From Polydactylus sextarius (Eukaryota > Chordata > Actinopteri > Polynemidae): 64,000 nucleotides of DNA. This document shows positions 49,338-61,613 of this stretch, piece by piece. How positions within the stretch are numbered: position 1 is the first letter of the stretch; every line of letters starts with the position of its first letter. Below the pieces are notes generated by a model. That model was not told where the DNA came from and searched no databases. It saw only the letters and a list, made by a program, of their open reading frames with translations. A program made the translations under genes and the position numbers. Location: the NCBI GenBank assembly GCA_016801845.1, contig CM028921.1:10127775-10191774 (forward strand). The letters run 5' to 3'.

Positions 49338-49530
49338 AGGTCCCAGTGACCTTGACCTTTGAAAACAAACATCCAGTCAGTCTAAGCGAACATTTCTGTG
49401 AAAGCTGAAGAAATTCTTTCAAGTGTTCATGAGATATCACTTTCAAGAGAGTGTTAGAGATGTACGGATGAACAATCCTAAAACACAAAGCCTCCAGCCT
49501 GGCACTGAGGCATAAAAATGGTCTATTTGA
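49338..49530 (-). repeat. Dispersed teleost repeat, reverse copy
   Basis: The plus strand reads AGTGACCTTGACCTTTGAAA, then CATCCAGTCAG, GAAGAAATTCTTTCAAGTGT, TCATGAGATATCACTTTCAA, GTACGGATGAACAATCC, AAAACACAAAGCCTCCAGCC and GAGGCATAAAAATGG. This is the reverse complement of the family represented at 27690 and 29985, and the best preserved copy of its left end. Mobile class not assigned. Confidence 0.78.
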
Positions 49531-50338
49531 TGCCAGAACCACAAGAATAACAATTCTAAAAAAAATAGCTTAATTAAGACACTTCCTGTCTTCAAGGTAT
49601 TTCATCTGTCTTTAGTTCCCCTCTAATGTTTAATTTTATTTGCACAGTTTTCCATTTTGTGTGAATGAGCTGGAACAAATCTGCTGCAAAGTGAGCTTAC
49701 AGCAGCTACAGTAGCACCATGCTCCTTCTGAGAGACCAAGGTAAGGATTAGCAAGCATTGCTAGCGTAATGAACCCTGACATTCAACACTTCTCTCTCAG
49801 CTGACATGATCGCTGTGTCACTGTGATTAGCTCCGACCTTCCATCTCCAGGACCAGCGTGGTTGTGACCCCTTGTTGCAGCCAGTAATGAGTAACAGGAC
49901 CTCAACTGTGACGGTCTCATGTACGGGTCAGATTAGGGACAAACCCAACAGAGCAATAATGACAGTGACAGTCAGGCACCAAAGTTCACGATAAATGGTG
50001 TTGTGATACAAGTCTTTCATCTATATGTGTAGATAATCAGCTTTGTGTTTTCCAATTAGATGGAAATTATAACTTGGTGCTTTAACGCTTCAAGAATATT
50101 TGACTTTGACTTGAAACTCTTGTGAACAGATACTGGGTGTATTTCACACAAAGAGCTGCTGTGTGCAGCTGTGATCAGTGTCCTGCTGATCTCCAGGACA
50201 GGTACACTTAGAGGTGCAATTCCTCAACCTCATTACATTACCTCACAAGCCTAATTGCCTGCCCAGACCCTTGTATGTATGTAAAAGTAAATGTAAATTG
50301 AAGTAAATGTATGTAAGTTTTTCTCCTTTAGATAGAAA
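49531..50338. other. Noncoding stretch, nothing recognised
   Basis: No gene recognised. The part 49680-49990 is somewhat GC-richer and complex. Near 50277-50320 there are loose tandem GTAAATGTA-type words. Confidence 0.45.
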
Positions 50339-50366
50339 GCTATTCTCTCACTGCTATTCTCTCACT
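50339..50366. repeat. 14-bp perfect tandem duplication
   Basis: GCTATTCTCTCACT is repeated twice without change or spacer. It looks like a young local duplication. Confidence 0.85.
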
Positions 50367-51039
50367 GTTTAATGTCAGTAATTAACCATGTTGTCCCACA
50401 GTGATGGACTAAACTTAATATTAAAAACATTTATTTTGTTTTGAAATAAGATTTGAAGTGTTGCATTAGTAGTTATATCATTAGCTTATTGGAGTAAATG
50501 TTGCAGAAATTAAGCAGCTGGGGTTTTGCTCTGAAAATGTGCTGCTGTGTAATGATGAGTAAGTCAATATTATACACTACAAACTGCAGTGGCAGCACAA
50601 CAGAATGAATATAGCAAGAAACATGAAAATATGTGGAGGCACTGCTGTTTTTGCCTTAAGCACTATAAATGTGGTTACTGTATCATCCACAAGCACGGTA
50701 CTGACAAGTGGTTTTAGCAGTTAACTAGTTGAAGCTTCAGTAGCCATTGAGTGGTGTAACTCATGAACAGCACATCTATCTTGCAGATTCTGGTGGGTCA
50801 GCTCACATCTTTGTGGTCTTTAGCTTCTATGACATATGATGTAGTTTAATCTAGAGGTCATGTGATTCACACCTTATAGATAGAGTAGTGGCAGCAATTG
50901 ACACATCACATGAAAACTATGGTAAAGTCACCAGGACCAATGTTGTCATGTGATAGTCAACAGTCATTCAGCAATTTTATAATGTGAAAAGTTCAATTAT
51001 CACGACTTTAAGATCAAGCGGCAACACACGAGGATGAGA
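50367..51039. other. Noncoding stretch, nothing recognised
   Basis: AT-rich sequence, no gene recognised. Confidence 0.5.
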
Positions 51040-51320
51040 GCTGTCATAATGTCCATCATATCCTACCTGAGAGTGTGCTCCAAAGCCAGTGCTGCCAATG
51101 ACCGGCCATTACTGCTTGGCAGCAGTGCCTCTAGCATTTCAATGTAAAACTGACATTTAGAGGAGAGCAGATGACGCTATTGACACTTGGATAGGCAGTA
51201 ATTAGTTCCCCCTTTAGCATTCATTGTGCGAGGCATTTCATCACTAAATGTCAATTATCATGGCAGCTCCATTCAGCGGGTAACCTTCAGTTATCACTGT
51301 AAGCATTAAAGAGAAGGGTG
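51040..51320. promoter_or_regulatory. Candidate conserved noncoding element (about 280 bp)
   Basis: Dense, repeat-free sequence: GCTGCCAATGACCGGCCATT, ATTTCAATGTAAAACTGACA, GGCAGTAATTAGTTCC, AAATGTCAATTATCATGGCA and CCATTCAGCGGGTAACC. With the block near 45 kb this is the strongest texture match to vertebrate conserved noncoding DNA here. No exon signals were found. Confidence 0.35.
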
Positions 51321-52961
51321 CCTTTAAGAATAAGCTGACTTTATCCCCACTTTGACAGGTCTCTTTGACTATACTAAGTGACACGGAATAACGTAACATT
51401 CGCATATCAGAGGGGATTCGTGTGTGTCAAGTGTTACCTGCGAAATGCTCTCTAAAACATTCCCAAAAGAAACCAAATCTGAAAAAAAAGTTTTCAAAAG
51501 TTCTAAAGGTGTTTCTGACTTTTGTTTCTGGCTTTACTGCTTCAACTCACAGTATAATTGTGTAACTATTACAAGTTATTAATACTTAATAATCTTTTAC
51601 CAAAGAAACAAACTAAGGAGGGTATGTTGCAATATGTGTACTTGTATGACAACACACTGTAAAGCCCAGTTTGATGTTTGCCCTCTTAGAAAGAGGACAT
51701 TTTGGTAAATTTTAACTTTCTGACACATTGAAGTAACTGTTTACAGTTGAAGACTTGGCTGTGAGTTCAACTTAAGGTTAAGGTAAGATTTGTTGAGTTA
51801 GACATTCAGTTGTGATGGTTAAGGTACAGGTAAATGGCAGGGTGATGCATTATGTCAATGAGTGTCCTCACAGAGATAGAGGTGCAAACATGTGTGTTTG
51901 TATGTGTGCCACACACACACAGGTATTGAAGTTCAGTGAGGGATAATCTGGAGACACACACACACACATAGTCACACATTTGTAGTCCCCAGAGGCAGAC
52001 ATCCTTTGGCTCTGGAGCAGCAGAATGAACACTGGTGCCACATTATCCATCCCTCTTCAAAAGCTTTCTGAATAACCCTGCTACTCTAGTAAAAATATCT
52101 AATCCAGGTCTCTCAGACTTTCTGCTGTGTTCAATCTGATATTTTATATTCTAACACAGCCAGATACAGAGTCAAGTCTGATTTCAGCTCCTTGTTACAG
52201 AAGGTAAAGTCTCCACAACTGCATAAGAATCTTATTTCAAACCACAGTGTAGAATTTAATTCAGTTAAAGGCTTGCTTCTTCCAAAGCACATAAAACGTT
52301 TCTCCTTCTCCTCGAATGGTGTCAAACCCAGTTTTGGATTTATCTCATCTGGCTTGAAGATTTCAATCTCTTACATTTCTGCTTCCACCCAAGTGTATTA
52401 GAGAAGAATTGAATTTTCGGTCGCTCACCTTGTTGGGAAGTGACATTTAAAAGTTCAGTTTCCAGACAAACAGTTTTCATTGGTACTACTTTATATAAAG
52501 CCAGTAGTCCTCATGCCTCCAAATGATTGACAATGAGACCTGTGGAAGCAGTGAGTCACCAGGAGGACAGAGGACAAGTGATGACATTCAGAGCAGCGTG
52601 TACCTGGTCTGTTTGCTAAACGGGTCTTCATAGTTACCAGAGATATATGGGAGTTAGTTATTTCTCTGTCAGCAAATGGTACAACGCTGTGAAAAAGGTC
52701 ACAACGCATTTGTCAACAACCCACCAGAAGAGGACCCTTCAGAGAATTAATGGGGAGGTAAGAATAAGAATGTGTGATTTCATATTTGCGCTGTGTAACC
52801 TCAGGGCACAGTGTGAATATGTATGATTAATAGAACAACTTTACACAGCAACAATATTTATGGGTCAAAACATTTTTAGAAAAAGCTGCAAATTCAAACT
52901 GTGTGATTAAGGCTAAAGTAAGTTACAAAGATTGAGGTTCTTTACAAATGAAGTTGACAGT
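51321..52961. other. Noncoding stretch with short CA arrays
   Basis: Short CA dinucleotide runs lie at about 51910-51920 and 51954-51968. The open frame at 52192-52401 has no family resemblance. Confidence 0.5.
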
Positions 52962-52975
52962 ATAACCATGGCAAC
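52962..52975 (+). promoter_or_regulatory. RFX X-box-like site
   Basis: ATAACCATGGCAAC matches the X-box form GTAACCATGGCAAC except at the first base. It is the closest of the four X-box-like sites to consensus in its central CCATGGCAAC. Confidence 0.38.
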
Positions 52976-54504
52976 ATACATGGATCCTCACATGGCCTAG
53001 ATACATCTTCTTATTCATCTGATCATTTAAGAACATGTAGACATTTCATTACTGAAACATTACTGCTTCTCTCTGAAAACTGAGAGCATGCATAAGATCA
53101 GACTGTTACCATTGTTTTTACAATCATCATTATGGAAATACTACTGCTGCTTCCCCATCATGAAGTGAAAAGATATTCAGGTCTTACTATAGTAATGGTG
53201 ACAATGTTATCTTGACCCAGACAAAATTTCATGGCAAGAAAATGATGAGGTAAATTAGAGGTAGGTAGCTATTACTATTGTCTAATTTAAAGGAAGAGTA
53301 AGTGATTCTGTTGAAAGACCAGTGATATTTGTGCAAAGTACCTTTGGGAAATTCACACCACAATTTCGTTAACATGAGTTAATCTATAGATTTTTTTTAG
53401 AAACAGAGAGGACCATAGGTTTGCAGCAAAAGTAAAACAGGAAGGTAATGATATCTAGCATAGCATTTTGAATAGAAATATTGACACTGATGAGTCTTTT
53501 GCTGGCATAGCTCATGTTGAGCACAAAACAGAATCATTTCTAAATCCATCTTCAGCTTGACAACTTTCAGAGGTTTCTTCAGTAGAGTTAGACTGATTAT
53601 TCCTGTTACTGAGACCAATCTTGGTTGGCACATTGGCGGACCAGAGGATCATCAAGAAATCTGCAAAGTCTTTACTCGCCCAGTCAGTCTCTTTACCGGC
53701 CGTCTCTGTGCCAAAATGAAGGTCCAACGCCTACTACTGTGAGACATGTTTCATGAATTTCATGAATTTCTTTCCCAGTCCTCTTTTTCATTTTCTGTTC
53801 TTCTGACCTTCTCTTCCTTGGCTGTTTCTCAGCAGTCTCTCCTTCTTGACAGTAGGATTATGTTGTGGGGTCCAGCATGCAAATGTGTCAGATTTACAGT
53901 CTCTTGCTGCCCTGACCCCTTTACCCCATCAATTTATCTTCTTCATCTGTTCTCTCTTGTCCTGTGCACAAGCTCAAATATCCCCTGTTGTTGATTAGCT
54001 GGCATGGTATCATGTGATCGTCTATGAGGAGGAACACGCTCACTATTTGTTGGTGTGTATTGGATTAGATTAGAACTACTCACTATACCTTTAACTAAGA
54101 TTGCACAACACAAATTACCACCACTGAGCATACATTTATTGAGATAAAGTAGCAACAAAACTACATCTTAAATAATACAAAGGTTGCTCTTTATGCAGGT
54201 ACACAGATAAAATTTTGAACCACTAACAGTAGGATGAGGACTTTAACTTCATAATCTTTCTAACGTTTATGCTTTCTATGTTAAATATTCATGGGAGGCC
54301 ATGGAAGGTCACATATTGCAACATCCTTGGCAGTAAAACAGAACAGTTTGAGGAATTTTCCACTGCAGGTAACTCAGAGTTATGAGCATCAATGCGGAAA
54401 TGAGTTGGCTTCTTGTGTGACACCTTAATACCTTCTGTTTTTCCGTGATGAACAAAAACAAATGCATTTTTTCTTTTTCTTTTTTATTGTGGCCTTAGAA
54501 ATTT
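52976..54504. other. Noncoding stretch, nothing recognised
   Basis: No gene recognised. The opposed open frames at 53397-53994 have no family resemblance. A small direct repeat TTTCATGAA occurs twice near 53750-53767. Confidence 0.5.
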
Positions 54505-54534
54505 TGTGTCAGAAATCTTAGGATTTCTGACACA
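54505..54534. repeat. Perfect 13-bp inverted repeat, 4-nt loop
   Basis: TGTGTCAGAAATC (54505-54517) and GATTTCTGACACA (54522-54534) are exact reverse complements around TTAG. No transposon or gene context is visible. Confidence 0.88.
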
Positions 54535-57500
54535 CTTACTGAGGTTTTACCTATGGTGGATACAGTATATAAATATTTATTTTTGACCATATTTATTTGT
54601 CTGTTTGCTGCTACAGAATGAGCCCAAAGATAAAATCAGGTGCCGCAATCAGACCAAAACATATTTTACTTTGCCACGATTCTTCCTAGTGAATTAAAAT
54701 CCATCTCCTGGACAAGGCTTTCTCACTCTTCACTGTAGATGGAACAATGCAGCCTTGGTTCTACACAATGAAGGTTATATTTCCAAAATAGCCATGAAAA
54801 ACTCTGCTGTGTCACTGGATGCACAATGTACCATTGCGTATGACACTGCCATGTTTCATTGAATAAGCCTCTATTCTGAAAGCCGCTAATACCCTGAATA
54901 GCTTTCCTGACAAAACCATCATATTTCTGAGTAAATTAATGAAGGCACTTGTTTTGGGATATCAGCCACCTTTGTAGTACATAGCTGGGAACTGTGGGGC
55001 AGTTTTGTTCCTTTATCTGCAAGTCAAGCTGTTATGAGACTGGGATTTGCAAATAAAAGTCAGATATACCTAACAATTTAATATATATAATTCTCCTATA
55101 TCATATTTTGTGCACTGAGCTCTAGTTATGTGTAAACATTTCATATTCAACACCACAGGAATACTGAGAAACCTCTATTGGCTCAATTCAAGCATTTGCA
55201 CAGTCACCATACAATCATTAAATGATTCACCAAACCCTTTGTGCATACAATATTGTACTGTCATGCTTATATTATAGCCTCAATTGAAGAATATTCCAAG
55301 TATAAAGTTAGGGTTAGGGTTGAATACTTATTGTTATTTAACCAAAACCACAATATTTCCCTAACTTAAGTGTTCTTGATGCCTATACCAAACCACAAAT
55401 TGGACTGTGATCTGTTGGTGAACATCAATCTCTGTGATGACAGACATGAACTTTGTACAGCCAACATCCACCCCCTAACCACATCCTGACAACTCAGTGC
55501 CATTAATAAATATCACACTTCATTCCAGCCAGTAATCACATTGCTCCTACAATATCATTGAGGAAGCAGGTTTGTTGTGTATGAAGCCATTTGTAGGAGA
55601 AGGAGTGGAGCTAAATTATCTGTCACTGTCACTGGAGATTATATTCTATTTTTTTATATTAGCATTTCATAAATTAAATAAATCTTACAGCTCTCTTCCA
55701 AAACTGAATGAAATATAAACAGACATGTCTGTTCATTCTAAAGGTTGCTGACATTTTGTCTGATAAAATATCCCATATACAATGATAAACTCATGCATCT
55801 GCAAAATTGTATCACTTAATTTGATGAGCGATGTCTGGCTGAGACAAACAGATCTGAATTTGTCTCCTCGCTCCCATTGGAAGAGTTACAGATATCCCAG
55901 AGGTAAGAAGAAGGGGTCAGAGTATAGACGTAGTTTTGCGAATTCAGTAATAAAATATAGGTCCGTTCAAGTCAGCAACTTGAGTTGAAGTTCAAGAGCA
56001 AGAGAACAAATAAACCAAACAAAAGTTCAGCAGCAAAACAAAGGATGAGGGAAGGCAGAGTCAGTCACAGGAGGCCAACAGTAGCACAGCTGCAAGCAGC
56101 ACAGCAGAAAAGACTCAAATGAGGGAATAATCAGAGAACGCACACTGATACACCGGGATATATCCGGGGAGCAACATATATTGTAGCTTTGACTTACAGA
56201 CAACAGTAAGAACATGAGCAATCAATACATAGATAAAAGCAAATAAAACAAACATAAAAGCAGCACCGGGAGAGTGTATTGTTAGAGTAGTTATTGAGCT
56301 GGAAAGCAAGCACAAGTATGTGGAAGATCGTCTTGGACAGAGTCCTTGAAGGCAGGGGGAGGTGAAGGGAGATGAAATTGCCCATGTTTATAGCCAATAC
56401 TCTCTTTTCTATTGTGAGTCATTCTAGCAAGCTGCATGCTTTTTTTTTATCCCCTTTGGTCCTTTGGCTACGTAATTTTAACATAATATGTTGTTTGTTT
56501 ATGTACAGTGGTATATGCAAGGTTTATAACATGTCACTCTTCAGTGCCACCTGTGATCCTTGTGATACCCTCAAGCTGTTAAAGTCTGCCAAGTGCATGC
56601 GTTTGTGCTGTGTCGATTGAAAAACAGGCTTCTGGTGGATAGGGCCAAAAATCTACTACAATAAGCCCCAGGATAATGATCTCTTTGAGTGATGGCATAA
56701 TGAGGGTTTTATAAATATGCATGTGTCACTAGGGGTAGTAATATTGTGGATTATTAAAACTGCAGGGTAAGAGGTCAAGCTAATGAGAGGAAGCTAAGAG
56801 GGGTGGAGGGGTGACACACAGTCACTGACACAGGAATTAGTTTGGCCAGATGTCTGGGACACAGGTTGTCACACCATGGAACCAGTCAAGTAATGTGTGC
56901 TTTAATCACCCGAGCTCAGGCTTAAAACAAAGCTTTTGTTTCCAATTCAATAATCTATTCAATGGACAGATTTCCTCAGCAAATTCCAGTGGAGGAAGGG
57001 GTATTGAATCAGAGGCGTCGATTCAACAGGAACATTTGGGATCTGTCCGCACATAAACACACCTGATAAAGATGAACGGGACTTAGCAGGGCTTACATTT
57101 TTAGACAGACACAAGTGAGGGACTTGAGATGATATTGAAAACGCCTGTCACCTCTGTGTTTACTGTTTCAGTGAATGTTTCAAAGAGCTGTTGCTTACCA
57201 GAATGAAAATCTGTTTCAGCTTTGTATAAGCAGCATGACAGAACAATTTCTTCCACTAAGCACTTTGTATTAGCCACTGATGGAAATGCTCGTTTTCAGT
57301 CTTGAAGTGCTTTCTGACAGCAAACTGCTACCTCTGCTTCTCTTTTTTCTTTTAACCAACAAAACTGTCATGTTTTTTTTTTTTTTTTGTCCTCAGGTGA
57401 TGACTCTGCCGTCTTGACACTAACGACCCGTACCGCAAACTAGAGCTTGCTTTCACCTACTTTAAAAATGACTAGAAACATGACATGATTAATCATAACA

Positions 57501-57633
57501 AACATTATTAATCACCAACTGCTCCAAAACCATTTGTTTGTTCTCTGCTGCAGAAGAGGTGTATATCATTTACTGTTACTCACATGCTCAAAAATTACCT
57601 CCTGCATCAATTTTTGTGGGATGGTTTCTTTCG
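54535..57633. other. Noncoding stretch, nothing certain
   Basis: No gene recognised. At 55308-55321 two and a half telomere-like units occur (TTAGGGTTAGGGTT). The part 56690-57000 is more complex and may be constrained. A T run at about 57373-57388 is followed by GTCCTCAG, which resembles a splice acceptor but leads into no credible exon. Confidence 0.45.
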
Positions 57634-57647
57634 GTTGCCATAGTCAC
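57634..57647 (-). promoter_or_regulatory. RFX X-box-like site
   Basis: The plus strand GTTGCCATAGTCAC, read on the minus strand, is GTGACTATGGCAAC, with both X-box half sites and the usual spacing. It sits in an open frame of 131 codons that I do not recognise as a protein. Confidence 0.38.
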
Positions 57648-58470
57648 AAAGAGAGCCGTGGCAGCAAAGCTGAGAAAGTTCAACCTTTGTCAACTCAGAC
57701 AGCTGCTGCCGCCTACCCTGGTGACAGAGTCTCCATCGTGTTGACGTTGAAAACAAAGACGGCAGCAGAAGCAGTAGAGTCGCTGTCGGGAGGAAGCATT
57801 AGTCTCTGTGGTATTAGTCAACATGTCGTCCAAGTGGAGCAGATAAATCATGAAAATATTAGTAAATCAGTGCAAAACTGCAGAATTTTTGTGAATAGAA
57901 CAAAAAAGGTGAATTTTGAATTGTTGTAGTGAAACATTCCTTTACACCATTCATCTTAAGCTTCCTCCCTGTACTGTCAGATAATAACTTCTTATACACA
58001 ATGACCCTAATATGTTTCACACAATGGCTCATCTGTGGCTCAGAAAAACTGCTTTTCCATTAGTGCTTGCTGCAAGTTCATTAAAATCACTCTTAGTGGT
58101 TTATTACTATCTAATTCCATACTGCTAAATTTAGTTGACGCCTGAATGACCCATGGACTAATTTTATTATTACAGTTCCTATGGAAAAGATTGTAACTTT
58201 TAAATTACTTTGTTAATTTACATCAGCTTTTAATATAGAAGCTTACTGTTCCAGTCCTCACAGACATAGGTGTTTGCATGTATTTTTGGGAAGTAGTCGG
58301 AAGGTTACTTTTAGAGTCTGGGCTACTTTTGAGCATCCTTATAAATACTTTATTTACCAACAAGGCCTGAGTTGAGAGAGAAGGGTTAAAATATTCCCTT
58401 GAGGCAATGTCAAGGTCTCACCTTGAATAAATAATCACTTAGTACACACACTTGCACACCAATAGTTTCC
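57648..58470. other. Noncoding stretch, nothing recognised
   Basis: The plus-strand frame continuing from 57534 to 57929 has no domain I know and no conserved-looking motif. The rest is AT-rich filler. Confidence 0.45.
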
Positions 58471-58522
58471 ATTGGGTTTCAGTATCTTGTCCAAGGACAC
58501 CTCGTGTTTCAACTGGCACAGT
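58471..58522 (+). repeat. Fragment of dispersed repeat with CCAAGGACAC core
   Basis: TTGGGTTTCAGTATCTTGTCCAAGGACACCTCG follows, with few changes, a line of text repeated throughout teleost genomes as I remember it: GTTCAGTATCTTGCCC, then AAGGACACTTCG. The family usually continues into a tRNA-like or header segment, which is not recognisable here. Confidence 0.6.
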
Positions 58523-58992
58523 TGGACATTAAGTATAGAAAATTATTTCCTTGACGGCGCAATAATTAATGTCTTCGTCTTTGACGCCCCACTTCTATGC
58601 TTCGTGGCTTTGGTGGTAAGCCAGTAAAATGTATAAATTGTTCTCCCTAATAACATTGACTTGATATTTAGACACAATTCAACAGTTAGTTTACCAGTGT
58701 GACTGTGTTAACACCAACTGCCAACTTGAGCATGTAATTAACTACTGGATTGCTCGGTTGGATTTCAGTTCTTTGCTGGATTAGAGACACAACATTTTTA
58801 TTGTCTTTGAATCACATGCTCATTATAGGATAGGATGAGCTGTAACTGTTCCTCGTTTAAGTCTCTCTTACTTTTCTAATTTAGCCGAAGCAATGATATT
58901 GCTAACAAAAGTAGAACAGAGAAAGTTCAATTAAGTTCATTGTGGATGAATGGTGGATGGTGAATAAAACCACCGCAAATGCATCAGGCAAT
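58523..58992. other. Noncoding stretch, nothing certain
   Basis: The part 58550-58620 (GACGGCGCAATAATTAATGTC) has regulatory-like texture; the remainder is AT-rich. No gene recognised. Confidence 0.4.
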
Positions 58993-59036
58993 CAAAAAAA
59001 ACAAAACAAAACAAAACAAAACAAACAAACAAAAAA
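58993..59036. repeat. (AAAAC)n array
   Basis: An A run followed by four to five AAAAC units and then AAAC units. A simple repeat, possibly the decayed tail of a retroposon; no body is recognised upstream. Confidence 0.85.
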
Positions 59037-60819
59037 TAATTTGGTGAGATAATAATGTAATCAGATGCCTCTAAGTCATCTGTGATTTTAAGTCATAGCT
59101 ACATAACTAACATTGTTCTGTAAAAAACTATCTGCCTTTCTCAAAATTTCCTCACAACATTTCCTGCAAACATATTCAAGTTTATTAGGAAAAACAATAT
59201 AAAATTTTTAGTGTCCCAGGATTCTTTGCAATTCTAGATAGACCTTTCACACCTGCAGAAGCTACACAACAGACTGCATAAACACCATCAGTGTGCACGT
59301 CAGTCCCATCATATTCTTTGACACAGTTATGCACATGCTATACAGTCTGGATGATCCTTTGGGAAATTGATATGGCTGAGGACTTCTTTGGGGTCAGTTG
59401 TGCTGAGGAGGGAGAAAGGCTGTCATGCACAGAACTACAATTTTGCTTCTGCATTACCCCAGAGACACACGCTGCAAATGCTAAGCCAGGACAAGAGCAA
59501 ATGTCTGGATTGCAATGAAAGCTGGGACTGTTTTCTGTGTGCGGATGGACAAAAAGTCCAGGCTTCACTTGGAGGAACTCTTTAATAATTCATGGTTGTG
59601 TATGTTTGGCTGCAAGCACCAACCCTTTTTCATAAACCCTGCAGAAGCATCTGTTTGCCTCTCGCAGAAAAACTGCAGGTGCACCATTTCTTCATTGTGG
59701 ATATGGAGGAGAAAAAAAAAAAAACTGCCATCATTCAGTGCCACGTGCGGCGGTCTGTGGGTGGCAGTGTGCATGCACACGTCGCCTTGAAACAACAGCT
59801 GAACATCAATCCAATAACCATGTTCAGGACCAACAGTAAACATTGACTCCACACACAGATAGGCAATCACTGTTTGTCCTTTTGTGTTTAGCTATTTCAG
59901 TATATAGGGCAGACTAACATTCTGCTCTTTTAACATAAGAGATGAGAGTTCAGCTCCTCTGTGTGTACTGTCTTTATCTGATGACTGTGTGTTATTATAT
60001 TTATATAGAGCTAGACTGACTTTTTCTCAGATACCGTCTATCTACCATCATCTATTTAATATCATGATATAGCACAAATTAGCACTAAAGATATAAGCAA
60101 AGTGAGTATGATATCCATCGTAATGACTGTACCTCTATGGAGTTCACAGGATTAAAAGTTAATTATTTGGTCACTTACCTGTGTGAACAAATGTCTCTCA
60201 TCTAAAGATGTTATTTCACACTTCATTTTACATCTACGCTTTACCAATGAGAATAAGTAGAAAGTCAGAACTCATGATTGGTGATTAAAAGGAGAAATAG
60301 CTCAGTTAACCTTTCTCCATGTAGTGACGTCTGGCTGTACAGTGCTCTTATTCAAGTGAATGAGAATTAATATTCTGCACAAAAGTAGTTTATTACTTTG
60401 TATAATAATATTTTTTGCACAATATTAAAAGCGTGCACAGATTATTTAAATAACAATGTATGTTTTAATCCAATAGGGGTAACTTTTAGGTAGGCAGCTT
60501 CATATTAATGCACCTAAACCCATCATGTAACAATTTTGATGTATAACAATGCCCCACAATGATAATCTCATAAGGAATTCATTTGTTTTTAAAGTGTTGT
60601 AGTTGGTGATGCTGTTGAATTTCATTTGTATCACATTATACTGAGAGATGCTAGATGCTATACTCATATGAGTGAGGAGTGACTACATTAAATTATCCCT
60701 AAGTATAATGTACATGTCACTGGCACTTATGAAAGTACAGTGTTTTATATTTAGTTTGACAGAATAATTACATTAAATGAGTGGCTTTGAATGATGGAAT
60801 TAACATATATTTTGCCTGT
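59037..60819. other. Noncoding stretch, nothing recognised
   Basis: No gene recognised. Overlapping open frames at 59291-59870 occur on both strands without family resemblance. A run of about 13 A lies near 59712-59724. Confidence 0.5.
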
Positions 60820-60848
60820 TGTGTGTGTGTGTGTGTGTGTGTGTGTGG
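60820..60848. repeat. (GT)n microsatellite
   Basis: A GT dinucleotide run of about 14 units. The adjacent open frame at 60781-61026 reads through it as Cys-Val repeats and is an artefact. Confidence 0.95.
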
Positions 60849-61572
60849 TGATTTGGAACTCATATTGTTTCCTTGTCAGTTTTGGACAAGTGGCAAACAC
60901 AAAGTGGGAACTCAAATGGAGACACCGGACATGGCAGGTTGGGCTGAGAAGCATTTAACTAAATTGAGGTGCAAAGTCAAGCTCATGACAGAGACAACTG
61001 GCAGGCGGACAGGAGAAATGAAGTAAGCTTCTCAGGTAACAGTCAATGAGGAAACAAGATTCACATCCGGCTGAAAGCTGTGACAAAAAAGCTCTGCAGA
61101 CAATCTGGCAGCTACAGAGAGGAAACTGGCACTGCGTCTGATATCACTCCCTCATTCATTCAGTCACTGCACTTCAAATAATAAACACTCTTCATGAAGC
61201 TTTACTGAGTAACACAGTAGTAAATTGAAATTACAGACACTTATGAATCATCAACACCACTGACAAATACTGTGACGCATGAGTAAAATTTACATAGTTA
61301 TGATGTCAACATCGCTTTTTCAAAAGTAGCGTGTGTGCAGTTGTGTGGGTGTGCAGTCAGAGTTTTGTATTACTTTATCATGCTATTCTATCTCATATTG
61401 TAAGATGTATTTGAGTTGGCACATATAAATCTTGTGAAACAAAATCAGCATTTAAATACATGATTAAGACTGACACTGTCGGCCTGGGCGTGGTAGGGCA
61501 ATGCATACACTTGTATGGAAGTTTTAAGGTGCAAAATCTGTCCCATCATCATCATCATACCTGTAAATCAAT
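60849..61572. other. Noncoding stretch, short (ATC)n at 61543-61558
   Basis: No gene recognised. Five ATC units precede the AT-rich array. Confidence 0.5.
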
Positions 61573-61613
61573 TAATATATAATATATATATCTATATAGA
61601 TATATATATATAA
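61573..61613. repeat. (AT)n-rich palindromic array
   Basis: Interrupted AT dinucleotides with ATCTATATAGAT at the centre, so the array is self-complementary and could extrude as a cruciform. Confidence 0.85.

Noticed and set aside
55308..55321. Interstitial telomere repeat
   Set aside because: Only about two and a half TTAGGG units in AT-rich DNA; chance is sufficient.
57373..57400. Poly(T) plus GTCCTCAG as a splice acceptor
   Set aside because: Good acceptor shape, but the following sequence meets stops quickly and no donor or conserved peptide follows.
57534..57929. 131-codon frame possibly an exon
   Set aside because: A CTGCAG before AAGAGG looks like an acceptor, but no domain or donor was recognised and another frame is also open. 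Not enough to call coding.
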